A DNA stretch of 64,000 bases, from positions 2,976,001 to 3,040,000 of the forward strand of contig NZ_LT670817.1 of the NCBI RefSeq assembly GCF_900129425.1, written 5' to 3'. Made by a program: the position numbers and the translations under genes. This stretch comes from Bradyrhizobium erythrophlei (GTDB taxonomy: Bacteria; Pseudomonadota; Alphaproteobacteria; Rhizobiales; Xanthobacteraceae). Shown piece after piece: positions 51,322-58,463 of the stretch. The notes under the pieces are model-generated. The model ran no database searches. It worked only from the letters and a program-made list of their open reading frames with translations, and had not been told where the DNA came from. Position 1 is the stretch's first letter. Each line of letters begins with the position of its first letter.

Positions 51322-52215
51322 ATGACCGCAAACGAAAAGCTTATCGTCGCCTTCACGGATGAAGCTGGCAGCCGAGGTTATGTGAGGAAACTGACGCATT
51401 CTTCAGACCACGAAATCAGCCTTCTCTGTTCACTGCTTATCCCTGGCGAGCATGTCGAAATCGTCAGGGATTTGTTTAAGGGGCCCTTTGACAAATTCTG
51501 TTCTGCAATGCCGGCGAATGCAAAGTGCCACATCACCGATGCGTTCGAACCCGGCCGTGAAGCCTGGCGCGCTGTTGCGGAAGCCGTCCGCGTAGAAGTC
51601 TTCACGATCATGAAGGACCATGGAGTCTTTCTGACTTTTTCGGCGCGGCGTTTAAAAATCCCCAGAGAGATGCATCATTTGTTGGAGAATCTGAAGGGCG
51701 AAGCCAAGAAGAACAGCCGGTCAGACTTTGTGGTCCGCAATTCCAATCGCCCGAGTACAAGTCAGATAGATGATGACGTGATGATAAATCTTGCGCTCAT
51801 GGCTGAAGCGTTCGCTGAGAAATTCAAACGTGAGCTCGTAGATTTTCATTTCGACGAGATTGATAAAGCCGTGGCTGATAGATACCAAGCGGCGATAGCG
51901 ACGACCCAAAGTATTGAGAATGTTAAAAAGGAAGTAGAGGCCCGTAACCGAAAAACGGGAGAAACGGCGACCAAGACAGTCGAAATATCGATACCCCTCA
52001 AGGGCCTCAATACGAAAGCCTTGGGCAAGATCGTCGTAGCTGGAAAACTAGATCCGATCATCTTCGCTACGGACGTAGTGACGAATTCGCTGTGGCGACA
52101 TTTGCAAGGACTTCCTCCTAATGTTCCTTTGAACGAACTGTCGAGCGTCAAGAATTGGGAATGCCCTGAGCTAACGTTCGTTTCCCCTGGAAATTCCATA
52201 TTCGACAAGGTTTGA
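51322..52215 (+). CDS. DUF3800-like protein
   Basis: A 297-residue protein. It opens VAFTDEAGSRGYVRKLTHSS, fitting the D-E-(S/A)-G motif near the N-terminus of DUF3800 proteins (RNase H-like fold), followed by HEISLLCSLLIP. A central DDDVMINLALMAEAFAEKF and DFHFDEIDKAVADRYQAAI supply further acidic residues. DUF3800 genes are frequent in phage and defence-rich islands, but their biochemical role is not established. AGGAAGGG lies seven bases before ATG 51322. Confidence 0.68.
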   Translation: MTANEKLIVAFTDEAGSRGYVRKLTHSSDHEISLLCSLLIPGEHVEIVRDLFKGPFDKFCSAMPANAKCHITDAFEPGREAWRAVAEAVRVEVFTIMKDHGVFLTFSARRLKIPREMHHLLENLKGEAKKNSRSDFVVRNSNRPSTSQIDDDVMINLALMAEAFAEKFKRELVDFHFDEIDKAVADRYQAAIATTQSIENVKKEVEARNRKTGETATKTVEISIPLKGLNTKALGKIVVAGKLDPIIFATDVVTNSLWRHLQGLPPNVPLNELSSVKNWECPELTFVSPGNSIFDKV

Positions 52216-52669
52216 ACTCGTTCGCCGGCTGCCGCGGTGCGCTTGATAATCGCGGGGTCGCCATCAAAGGGTTAGCGACGGACGGTGGGAGAGAATAGAT
52301 CGTACCCAGATGTGAGCGACGGCACGTCCGCAGTTGGCAAAAGCAGACACCGGCATTCTAAGCGCCCCCGCAGGGACGCAAGCTGATAGCTGGTGAAAAA
52401 TGCTTTCCGCTCTGTTGCCCGTTGGCTCAGGGGTGCCCCGGCAATCGCCCTACGGCCGAAGGTTTGCCCGTGGCGATCCTCGCGCGGCCTTAGGTGACAC
52501 GGGTATGCCGGAGGACCCCTCAGGCTGGATACACCGAGATTAATCAACACCGACCTCACACAGAAAGCCCTTTAGGGATTCTCAGGAGCCTCTGTGGTGA
52601 GTTTTCATAAATTCAGCTGGAGAAGTGGCCCTGTGCCGGCTTGGAATCCCCTGAGCTTCCTATGGGCTC
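52216..52669. other. Gene-free region before the helicase control region
   Basis: About 450 bases. Short frames lack support. One CCTTAG hexamer (52488-52493) precedes the denser cluster at 52670-52788. Confidence 0.4.
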
Positions 52670-52788
52670 CTAAGGCTGGTTTGCCACTAAACAGACCGTT
52701 TCCTCTAAACCCTTTGCTACGTTATTGCGCCCCTAAGGTCACCCTTGGGACGCCCTTAGCCCAGCTCGGCCGCCTGTGTGGCCCTTAG
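52670..52788. promoter_or_regulatory. Cluster of CTAAGG/CCTTAG hexamers upstream of the helicase
   Basis: CTAAGG occurs at 52670 and 52733, and its complement CCTTAG at 52754 and 52783, four sites in 119 bases against about 0.06 expected by chance (about 0.12 if both strands are counted as separate words). Two have CTCCTAAGG or CCCCTAAGG and two GCCCTTAGC. Iteron-like or operator function is possible. Confidence 0.45.
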
Positions 52789-52802
52789 CTGTAAACTCAA
52801 AG

Positions 52803-52854
52803 AATGGGGGTCAGACCTCTATGGGGTATCTTCTTTAGAGGTTCACCCCCCATT
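52803..52854. promoter_or_regulatory. Imperfect long hairpin just upstream of the helicase
   Basis: Arms AATGGGGGTCAGACCTCT (52803-52820) and AGAGGTTCACCCCCCATT (52837-52854) pair at 14 of 18 positions with a 16-base loop, as an outer stem of eight and an inner stem of six around a four-base bulge. It ends 25 bases before ATG 52880. It is not followed by T residues, so it is unlikely to be a terminator. Confidence 0.6.
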
Positions 52855-52879
52855 TCCCTACTCTGGAACCTAACCCTAC

Positions 52880-54844
52880 ATGACCGACCTTATCGGCATG
52901 CACGAGCGATACGCTCTCGTGCCGCCGCAGACCTTTGTCGACCGTCTCACTGACCAGTGGACCACAGCATACGGCAATGTGCCTAGTGTCCCTCTTCAGA
53001 AACTCTGGGCCACCATGGCCAACACCTATCAAGAAGCAATCTTGGCCACCGCAACCGGTGTGAAGTCGCTCTGGCGTATCCTGTGGCCCCCAACCGGCTC
53101 AGGGAAAACCTTAGGTGCCAAGGTGTACGCTGCACTCCAAGCTGAGCAGAACGCGACCACAGCGGGCCTGCGGGAGCCCATAGGTATCCTTATCGTTACC
53201 CGCCTTATCGCCCAAGCCGATGAGATGGTGGCCGCAATCAACGCTCTCGCCGGCCGGCAAGTTGCCGTGGCTGACCACACCGAACACCGTGCCAGTGCCG
53301 AGCAACTCAACGAAAGCGACGTAGTTGTAATCACCCATCAGGCCTACGTAAACGCCACGCAAACCCTCACCAGCACCCGTGATGGCAAGTGGCGGCGCTT
53401 GACGAACTGGAAAGCCGGCCCGCGTCTCCTAACCATTATCGACGAGGCGCTGTGTAATGTAATCGAAGAAAGTCAGGTCAAGGTAGATCGCCTCGGCCAA
53501 GCCATCGGGTTCATTCCGCATGATCTACGGGCCAGCCACGTTGCCGAGGTCGAGGCGCTTGAGAAACTCTATGAAGCCTTGGGACACCATGAGGGCGTCA
53601 GTGCGGGCTTCGGTGGTGGCGCGTGTATGGCTTGGGGGCCGGAAGGATCATCTTCCGTCAAGTCCGTGGACCTGAGCGCCTTACGAGCCGCGATGCTTAA
53701 GCTTCCCTATGACGCCTACATCGGCAAGGCGGACGCGAACGAGCGCAAACGCATAGCCACCCAGATTAACAAGACCCTAGCTGCTGCAGCGGCGGTGTTG
53801 GATCAGTACGCCTACTTTGCGTTGAAGGGTAAAGAGCCAACGCTCAATTCTTCCGCGCTGTTGGTACCGCTCGATGCTCCTGGTCCCGTCGTGTTGGACG
53901 CCACCGCCCGCGAAGACTTCATCTACAAGCTCATGGAGGACAGGGCAGCAATCATCCCAACGCCCTGCGGTGTGCGCAACTATGGCAGTGTGACGCTGAA
54001 CGTCGCTTGGACACGGGCAGGGGTTGGCAAGGGCACCATGGTGGAGCATGCAAAGACACGCTTCCCGCGCCTCATTCAGGACCTGACGCAACATCTCGGT
54101 CCAGAGCGAAAGGTGTTCTTCTGCGTTCACAAATCTGTTGAGCACGAACTGCCTGATGCCTGCGAGCTGCCCTTTGCGAAGGTCGCCAAGGCCCACTGGG
54201 GCGCTGTGGACGGAAGCAACGCCTACGCTGACTGCGACGTGGCGGTGATCTTCGGCCTTCCGTTTCGCGACGCGGTGACCTGGCCAACTAACGTGTTCTT
54301 CGCGCTTCAAGGTGTCCAAGGTGATGATTGGCTCGATAATCCAACTTGGAATGGGCACGTGAACCTACGTGAGCACATGATGCGCCGGCAGCTATCTGCG
54401 TCCATCATACAGGCCATCAACCGGATATGTTGCCGTCACGTGACCGATGACCGTGGTGGATGCCCGCCAGCTGACGTGTTTATCGTGCTTCCTTCAGGCG
54501 AGAGGGGAGAGGACATTCTGGCTGCTATCCGGCGTGAGATGCCGGGGATCAACGTTGTTGATTGGCCATTCGACCCAGATGGCCCCAAGGCCCGCCGGCG
54601 TGGCGCAGGGACACCTCACGGGCGCCTGTTGACCTACATGGAAAACCGCGCTCCAGGCCGCACTTCAATGCAGGTGATTGCCCGAGAGCTGGGTCTCAAG
54701 CAGAGCGCCAAGAAGGACCTACAGAAGAACCTTCGTAGCGAGAACCACCCGACAACGCTGGCCCTCAAGGCGATTGGCGTTACTTACGAGGCCACCACCG
54801 GCAAAGGCAGGGGCGGAAGCAGCTACCTCGTGAAGGCGGCATAG
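52880..54844 (+). CDS. SF2-type helicase/ATPase of the island
   Basis: A 654-residue protein. Walker A is WPPTGSGKTLGAK (about 70-82), motif II is LLTIIDEALCNV (about 188-199), motif III-like VITHQAYVNAT, and motif VI-like SIIQAINRICCRHV (about 510-523), so it has a two-lobe SF2 helicase core. The C-terminal 70 residues (TSMQVIARELGLKQSAKKDLQKNL) look like a helix-turn-helix DNA-binding domain. It lies 95 bases before the integrase stop on the opposite strand and may be a replication or maintenance protein of the element. Confidence 0.75.
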   Translation: MTDLIGMHERYALVPPQTFVDRLTDQWTTAYGNVPSVPLQKLWATMANTYQEAILATATGVKSLWRILWPPTGSGKTLGAKVYAALQAEQNATTAGLREPIGILIVTRLIAQADEMVAAINALAGRQVAVADHTEHRASAEQLNESDVVVITHQAYVNATQTLTSTRDGKWRRLTNWKAGPRLLTIIDEALCNVIEESQVKVDRLGQAIGFIPHDLRASHVAEVEALEKLYEALGHHEGVSAGFGGGACMAWGPEGSSSVKSVDLSALRAAMLKLPYDAYIGKADANERKRIATQINKTLAAAAAVLDQYAYFALKGKEPTLNSSALLVPLDAPGPVVLDATAREDFIYKLMEDRAAIIPTPCGVRNYGSVTLNVAWTRAGVGKGTMVEHAKTRFPRLIQDLTQHLGPERKVFFCVHKSVEHELPDACELPFAKVAKAHWGAVDGSNAYADCDVAVIFGLPFRDAVTWPTNVFFALQGVQGDDWLDNPTWNGHVNLREHMMRRQLSASIIQAINRICCRHVTDDRGGCPPADVFIVLPSGERGEDILAAIRREMPGINVVDWPFDPDGPKARRRGAGTPHGRLLTYMENRAPGRTSMQVIARELGLKQSAKKDLQKNLRSENHPTTLALKAIGVTYEATTGKGRGGSSYLVKAA

Positions 54845-54864
54845 GACGCCGCAGGTAAAACGTA

Positions 54865-54912
54865 GGCCGTACACAGGTATTCCTTAGGAGGAGCCCGTGT
54901 GCGGCCTTTTTT
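54865..54912 (+). terminator. Rho-independent terminator for the helicase gene
   Basis: GGCCGTACACAGG and CCCGTGTGCGGCC form a 13-base stem with two G-T pairs, followed by TTTTTT. It begins 21 bases after the helicase stop and separates it from the convergent integrase gene. Confidence 0.85.
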
Positions 54913-54939
54913 GCTCATTTTCTGACCGGTCGTCTACTC

Positions 54940-56667
54940 TCACGCGACAATTGACGGCTCACTGGTCTCCGTTGGAGGAGAACTGCCCTTAAGTTCCTGC
55001 GGGGCGTCGGTGCGGCTGATCTTCACTTCCGGCCATTCGACGCAGGCAATGGCATCGGCAAGCATGCGCAATGGCAATCCCTTGAGGTAATTCTGCTGGT
55101 CAATACTCTGTCCTTCGTGCCCGAGCAGTTCATTCCTCACGTCGAGTGAAATGTTGGCTGCTGACAGTTTGGTCGTCACGCCCCCTCGGAATGAATGGTA
55201 GTCCAGCTTTTTCTGGTAGACGCCGATGTCTTTGCGATACTGCGTCCACCACTTCGTGAAAAAGTAGCCGAACTTCTTGTCTGGTCCACCGGGCCGAAGC
55301 TGCGGAAAAATCCGCTCCGTAGGTTCGGGGGCGATGCTCGTCACGTATTGAAGGAATCCCAACTCTTGAATGAACGGATGGACGGGCACGCGTCGCTTCG
55401 ACTGCTCATTCTTTAATTGCTTTTCGCCTTCGTCGTTGATGTCCATGTACCAGATGCCATCCTCGCATCGGACATCGCTGCGGTGAAGTTGCGCGAACTC
55501 CTCCAGCCGATTTCCATGATAGAGACCTAACAGTGGAAGCCAGTACTTGTCGTCGCGAATAATCAATGAACCGGGCCGTGAGCGCCGATCCTTCGATAAA
55601 CACCCGGTCCACACGGGAGAGCTAAACAGCCGAGAGAGCGGTTCTCCTTCCCACATGTCACGTCCGTGCCGGGCTCGTCCCTTGGTCGGAAACTCAAAGC
55701 CATAAGCGGGATTTTCTCCCACGTATTCTCCACGCCGCTTCAGGTGGGCGAAGAAGACGCCGAGCGCAGAGAAGTGGCGTTTAATGGTCGTCATGGTCAG
55801 GCGCGGGATGTCCTGTCCCTTCGTCTGCTCGGCGATCTGTTTAAGCGTCAGGTTCGCCCATTCCTTGCTCTTTGAGTACAGTTGCGGGAGGGCCCTGAGT
55901 AAGTCGTAGAACTTGGTCAGATCGGTCTTGGTGTAAGCCGCAACGGGCTTGTCGCCGCAGCACTCCTCAAACATTCGATAGGTGGTTTTGTTCTGCGCTA
56001 GGGTTTGTCCGCGCCAACCCTTGTCCTTCTGGGCGTAATCCAGAAAATTCGGTAGGGCTTCGGTAAGCGTTGGTCCAACCGGGGCCTCAACTGTTGCCCC
56101 GCTGCTCGCACTATCCCGCAGGGGTACCTCGCCGAGGGAAGAGAAGTTGCCGAGCGTTCGCTGCCGCACTGTTTCCCACAGCTGTACGTTGGCCTGAAAA
56201 AGGCCGTGAGCAAACGCATTTCGGTATTGCTCTGGGATGTTGTTATCCTCCATCAAATCGTCGATTAGAGGGCGCTGGTGGTCGTACAACCTCCCGGCCA
56301 GCTCACCGCGAGCCTGATCAAGTTGACCGTCAACCCACTCAAGGTCCAAGCTCGCGTCTGACCTACCCGGCTCGGGAAAAGCGTAGACTGGGGCGTGCGG
56401 CGTTTCTATTCGCCGCTGCATATCGCCGGCTAATCGTCGCTCCAGGTAATTGCGCAGGATAGGCGTAAGGTCGATCTTGTCGTCTGTCGTCACGTCTTCA
56501 GTGAGCCTTCGAAACTCTTGGTCCAACTCGGTTGCTAGGCACTCGGCCACGCGGAACATACGCGTGCGCAACGAGAGAGCAACCTCACGATTTGGGGATT
56601 TTGGGATGCGACGCCGGTAGTAGTACACGCCGCGCTTTTTCGTAATGTGGGAGCATTGTGGGAGCAT
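54940..56667 (-). CDS. int: Tyrosine site-specific integrase of the tRNA-Gln island
   Basis: A 575-residue tyrosine recombinase. The catalytic region contains Arg in LYHGNRLEEFAQL, the HxFR motif in YHSFRGGVTTKL, LLGHEGQS, and the nucleophilic Tyr in IDQQNYLKG. The N-terminal part KRGVYYYRRRIPKSPNREV recalls the DUF6538-type start of large alphaproteobacterial integrases. I chose ATG 56667 (MLPQCSHITKKRG). The coding start lies on the right candidate arm site, and the gene faces away from the tRNA, whose 3' end is 74 bases upstream. Confidence 0.88.
   Translation of the reverse strand: MLPQCSHITKKRGVYYYRRRIPKSPNREVALSLRTRMFRVAECLATELDQEFRRLTEDVTTDDKIDLTPILRNYLERRLAGDMQRRIETPHAPVYAFPEPGRSDASLDLEWVDGQLDQARGELAGRLYDHQRPLIDDLMEDNNIPEQYRNAFAHGLFQANVQLWETVRQRTLGNFSSLGEVPLRDSASSGATVEAPVGPTLTEALPNFLDYAQKDKGWRGQTLAQNKTTYRMFEECCGDKPVAAYTKTDLTKFYDLLRALPQLYSKSKEWANLTLKQIAEQTKGQDIPRLTMTTIKRHFSALGVFFAHLKRRGEYVGENPAYGFEFPTKGRARHGRDMWEGEPLSRLFSSPVWTGCLSKDRRSRPGSLIIRDDKYWLPLLGLYHGNRLEEFAQLHRSDVRCEDGIWYMDINDEGEKQLKNEQSKRRVPVHPFIQELGFLQYVTSIAPEPTERIFPQLRPGGPDKKFGYFFTKWWTQYRKDIGVYQKKLDYHSFRGGVTTKLSAANISLDVRNELLGHEGQSIDQQNYLKGLPLRMLADAIACVEWPEVKISRTDAPQELKGSSPPTETSEPSIVA
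56646..56665. promoter_or_regulatory. Candidate right integrase arm site
   Basis: TGTGGGAGC-AT-TGTGGGAGC, 75 bases inside the right attachment repeat. It differs from 37031-37050 at one base. It overlaps codons 2-8 of the integrase gene as I place it, so integrase binding could also repress its own gene. Confidence 0.55.
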
Positions 56668-56739
56668 TTTGACCGTGTCTCGGCATGAGAGCGATGCCGG
56701 ACCGAAAAAAATCAAGATGCTCAAGGCAGTAGCGCCGTG

Positions 56740-56758
56740 GTGGCTGGGGAACTAGGAT
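56740..56758. repeat. Right attachment repeat (tRNA-Gln 3' end)
   Basis: Identical to 36952-36970. It covers the CCA end, discriminator base, 3' acceptor strand and part of the T arm of tRNA-Gln. The tRNA gene itself remains complete at this end. Confidence 0.88.
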
Positions 56759-56814
56759 TCGAACCTAGACAAACAGAGTCAGAGTCTGTTGTGCTACCGT
56801 TACACCATTCCCCA
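56741..56814 (-). tRNA. glnX: tRNA-Gln (anticodon CTG)
   Basis: A 74-base tRNA including the encoded CCA. The acceptor stem TGGGGAA pairs with TTCCCCA, the D arm is GTGTAACGGTAGCAC, the anticodon stem ACAGA/TCTGT holds the loop CTCTGAC (anticodon CTG, decoding CAG), and the T loop is TTCGAAT. The symbol is a placeholder by convention. It is the integration target of the island on its 3' side, and a prophage integrase gene lies 112 bases off its 5' end. Confidence 0.95.
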
Positions 56815-56831
56815 CCGAAGTAGTTGATTTC

Positions 56832-56849
56832 ATTCGGCTTTTTCCGAAT
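56832..56849. other. Short hairpin upstream of tRNA-Gln
   Basis: ATTCGG-CTTTTT-CCGAAT is a perfect six-base stem between the tRNA 5' end and the integrase gene of the neighbouring prophage. TTTCTTGCAA is repeated just beyond (56849-56858, 56870-56879). These may belong to the prophage attachment region. Confidence 0.35.
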
Positions 56850-56925
56850 TTCTTGCAAGGGTCAATATCTTTCTTGCAAAACCAGCCACTCGCGACGTGG
56901 CTATAGCTGCCTGCGGGTTCACGGT

Positions 56926-58107
56926 CTAGTCCCCTTTGCCGACGATCTGGAGGCGCTTGCGACCGTCCTCGGCGACCTTCATCTGGTCCCGGAATCGCAT
57001 GTAGTGGCCGACGTTCTGAGGGGTCATGCCGATGTCGTTGGCGATCTGGTCGACCTCATAGCCCTGCTCGGCACGGGCCAGGATGCCGGTGCCGCGCAGG
57101 CCATGGATGGTCGGGTGGTCGGCCTCTTCGGGGTCGATATCCCATTCGTACTTCTTGACCTGTGCGGTGACCCACTCCTTCCAGCGTTTGCAAATGACGC
57201 GGCCTTCCTCCGTTTCGGCGTACCAGCGACCCAAGCGAGCGCGGAGGCTGTCGGGCGTGTAGGGCCCGGCCTTCGGCGAATAAAGGTACAGATCCTCGCG
57301 GAAGCGCTCGATGGGTTTCAGCCACCGGCTGTTCGTGAACGTCACCGGCGTTTCCGCCCAGCGATCGAGTTCTAGCGCGTCGGCCGTTGTGAGCGGGATA
57401 AGGAAGGCGCGGCGGCGCTTGCGCGTCTTTTTCGGCCGGCACCAGATGCCGTTGCCGTCATCACGGTGTTCGGGGCCCATCCTGACCATGTCGCTCACGC
57501 GCTGGCACGTCATGATGCCGAGCCGCATCATCCGCACCAGGTCGGGCGTCGCGTGCAGGCGAAAGTATTCGACGACCCACGATGGCCATGGCACATGGCC
57601 GCGGTCCGGTATCTCGAGGTCCTTGATCTTCTCAAACGGGTTGAGCTTGACGATGCCGAGCGGGATACCCCAATCCCAGATGGTGCCACCCACCGAGAGC
57701 ATCTGGTTCGCCATCACCGGCGTTTCCTTCATCGCATCGCGCAGCGTCTGGACGGCGATCGGCTCAAGGCCGCGCGCCGACAGCAGACCCCATCCCTCGC
57801 GGTCCTCGAAACGGCGCATATGAACTTCGTAGTTTGATTTCGTGCCATCGGAGTTCCGCTTGAACTCGTCGCTGTCGCGATACTGAGCGATCAGGTTGCC
57901 GATCGACCCGACGGGGCAGGGCGCCGTGCCGGCTTTCTTCAGCCGCTCAAGCTCGCGCGAGAACGCCACCAAATCCTTCTCAGGGTCCGGCAGCTTGATG
58001 CGGTCACTCTGGCGCTTGGTGCCGCGTCCGGGGTTCCAGTAATAATACTTGTAGGCTTTGCCCTTGTACCACTTGATGGATACTTCGACGCCTTCAGGCA
58101 GCTGCAC
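56926..58107 (-). CDS. int: Tyrosine integrase of the prophage
   Basis: A 393-residue integrase read from GTG 58107. The core-binding domain (SIGNLIAQYRDSDEFKRNSDGTKSNYE) precedes the catalytic residues: Arg in MTCQRVSDMVRM, HGLRGTG near the C-terminus, and Tyr in QNVGHYMRF. It overlaps the excisionase-like gene by 14 bases. The C-terminal end points to the tRNA-Gln gene 111 bases away. The upstream 79 codons of the same frame look non-coding and are replaced by the excisionase gene in another frame. Confidence 0.88.
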   Translation of the reverse strand: MQLPEGVEVSIKWYKGKAYKYYYWNPGRGTKRQSDRIKLPDPEKDLVAFSRELERLKKAGTAPCPVGSIGNLIAQYRDSDEFKRNSDGTKSNYEVHMRRFEDREGWGLLSARGLEPIAVQTLRDAMKETPVMANQMLSVGGTIWDWGIPLGIVKLNPFEKIKDLEIPDRGHVPWPSWVVEYFRLHATPDLVRMMRLGIMTCQRVSDMVRMGPEHRDDGNGIWCRPKKTRKRRRAFLIPLTTADALELDRWAETPVTFTNSRWLKPIERFREDLYLYSPKAGPYTPDSLRARLGRWYAETEEGRVICKRWKEWVTAQVKKYEWDIDPEEADHPTIHGLRGTGILARAEQGYEVDQIANDIGMTPQNVGHYMRFRDQMKVAEDGRKRLQIVGKGD

Positions 58108-58396
58108 GCCCGCTTCCCTTTTTCTTGGCAATGAACTGCACTCCCTTGAGGTAGTCGGCGACGTTTGCGGTACCGGCAGCCTCCACTCGGCCAGAGAGTT
58201 TACGGTCAACATCCTCCCAGCGCCAGCGCGGCGCTCCGTTGGGGAAGCCGTCGCACGGAGGGGGTAGGCGGCCTTCCTTGACCCACTGGTCCCAGGTGTC
58301 GGCAGAGATTTGCAGCTCCGCGGCGCCGGTCTCCCGGCTAACATAGGCAGGTGTCCTGTCGCCGCGCAGCAGGTTTTCAGACTTACGAACAGTCAA
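58094..58396 (-). CDS. Excisionase-like DNA-binding protein
   Basis: A 100-residue small protein. RTPAYVSRETGAAELQIS and TWDQWVKEGRLPPPCDG, then PRWRWEDVDRKLSGR, match the winged-helix pattern of phage Xis/AlpA-type proteins. The start is TTG 58396, supported by AAGGAGACC upstream, the ribosome binding site used by several genes of this element. It directly precedes the integrase, the usual place for a directionality factor. Confidence 0.75.
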   Translation of the reverse strand: MTVRKSENLLRGDRTPAYVSRETGAAELQISADTWDQWVKEGRLPPPCDGFPNGAPRWRWEDVDRKLSGRVEAAGTANVADYLKGVQFIAKKKGSGRAAA

Positions 58397-58463
58397 AGCC
58401 GGTCTCCTTGTCGATCCCGGCAGGGGCGCCTGCGAAGCGCCTCGTCGGGGACGGGTGTTTGAA

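Larger units (their letters stand above)
36952..56758. mobile_element. 19.8-kb integrative element in tRNA-Gln(CTG)
   Basis: The element is bounded by perfect 19-bp repeats of the tRNA 3' end, has a tyrosine integrase gene directly inside the tRNA-proximal end, and carries matching 20-bp tandem motifs 60 to 95 bases inside both ends. Cargo includes a cyclase/P-loop fusion, a nuclease-like gene, serine recombinase genes, an IS1182-family copy, a metallopeptidase unit, a DUF3800-like gene and an SF2 helicase. Several genes (for instance 47188-48731) are visibly less GC-rich than the surrounding chromosome. No conjugation genes are seen, so it is better called an integrative or mobilisable island than an ICE. 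Confidence 0.85.

Noticed and set aside
52594..52788. A 64-codon frame upstream of the helicase
   Set aside because: Its composition is proline- and leucine-rich without conserved motif, and it overlaps the CTAAGG cluster, which looks like control DNA.
36952..56758. Interpretation of the island as a conjugative element (ICE)
   Set aside because: No relaxase, coupling protein or type IV secretion genes are visible in its 19.8 kb.
58108..58344. N-terminal extension of the prophage integrase
   Set aside because: These codons lie over the excisionase-like gene in another frame, are low complexity, and the integrase fold begins after GTG 58107.
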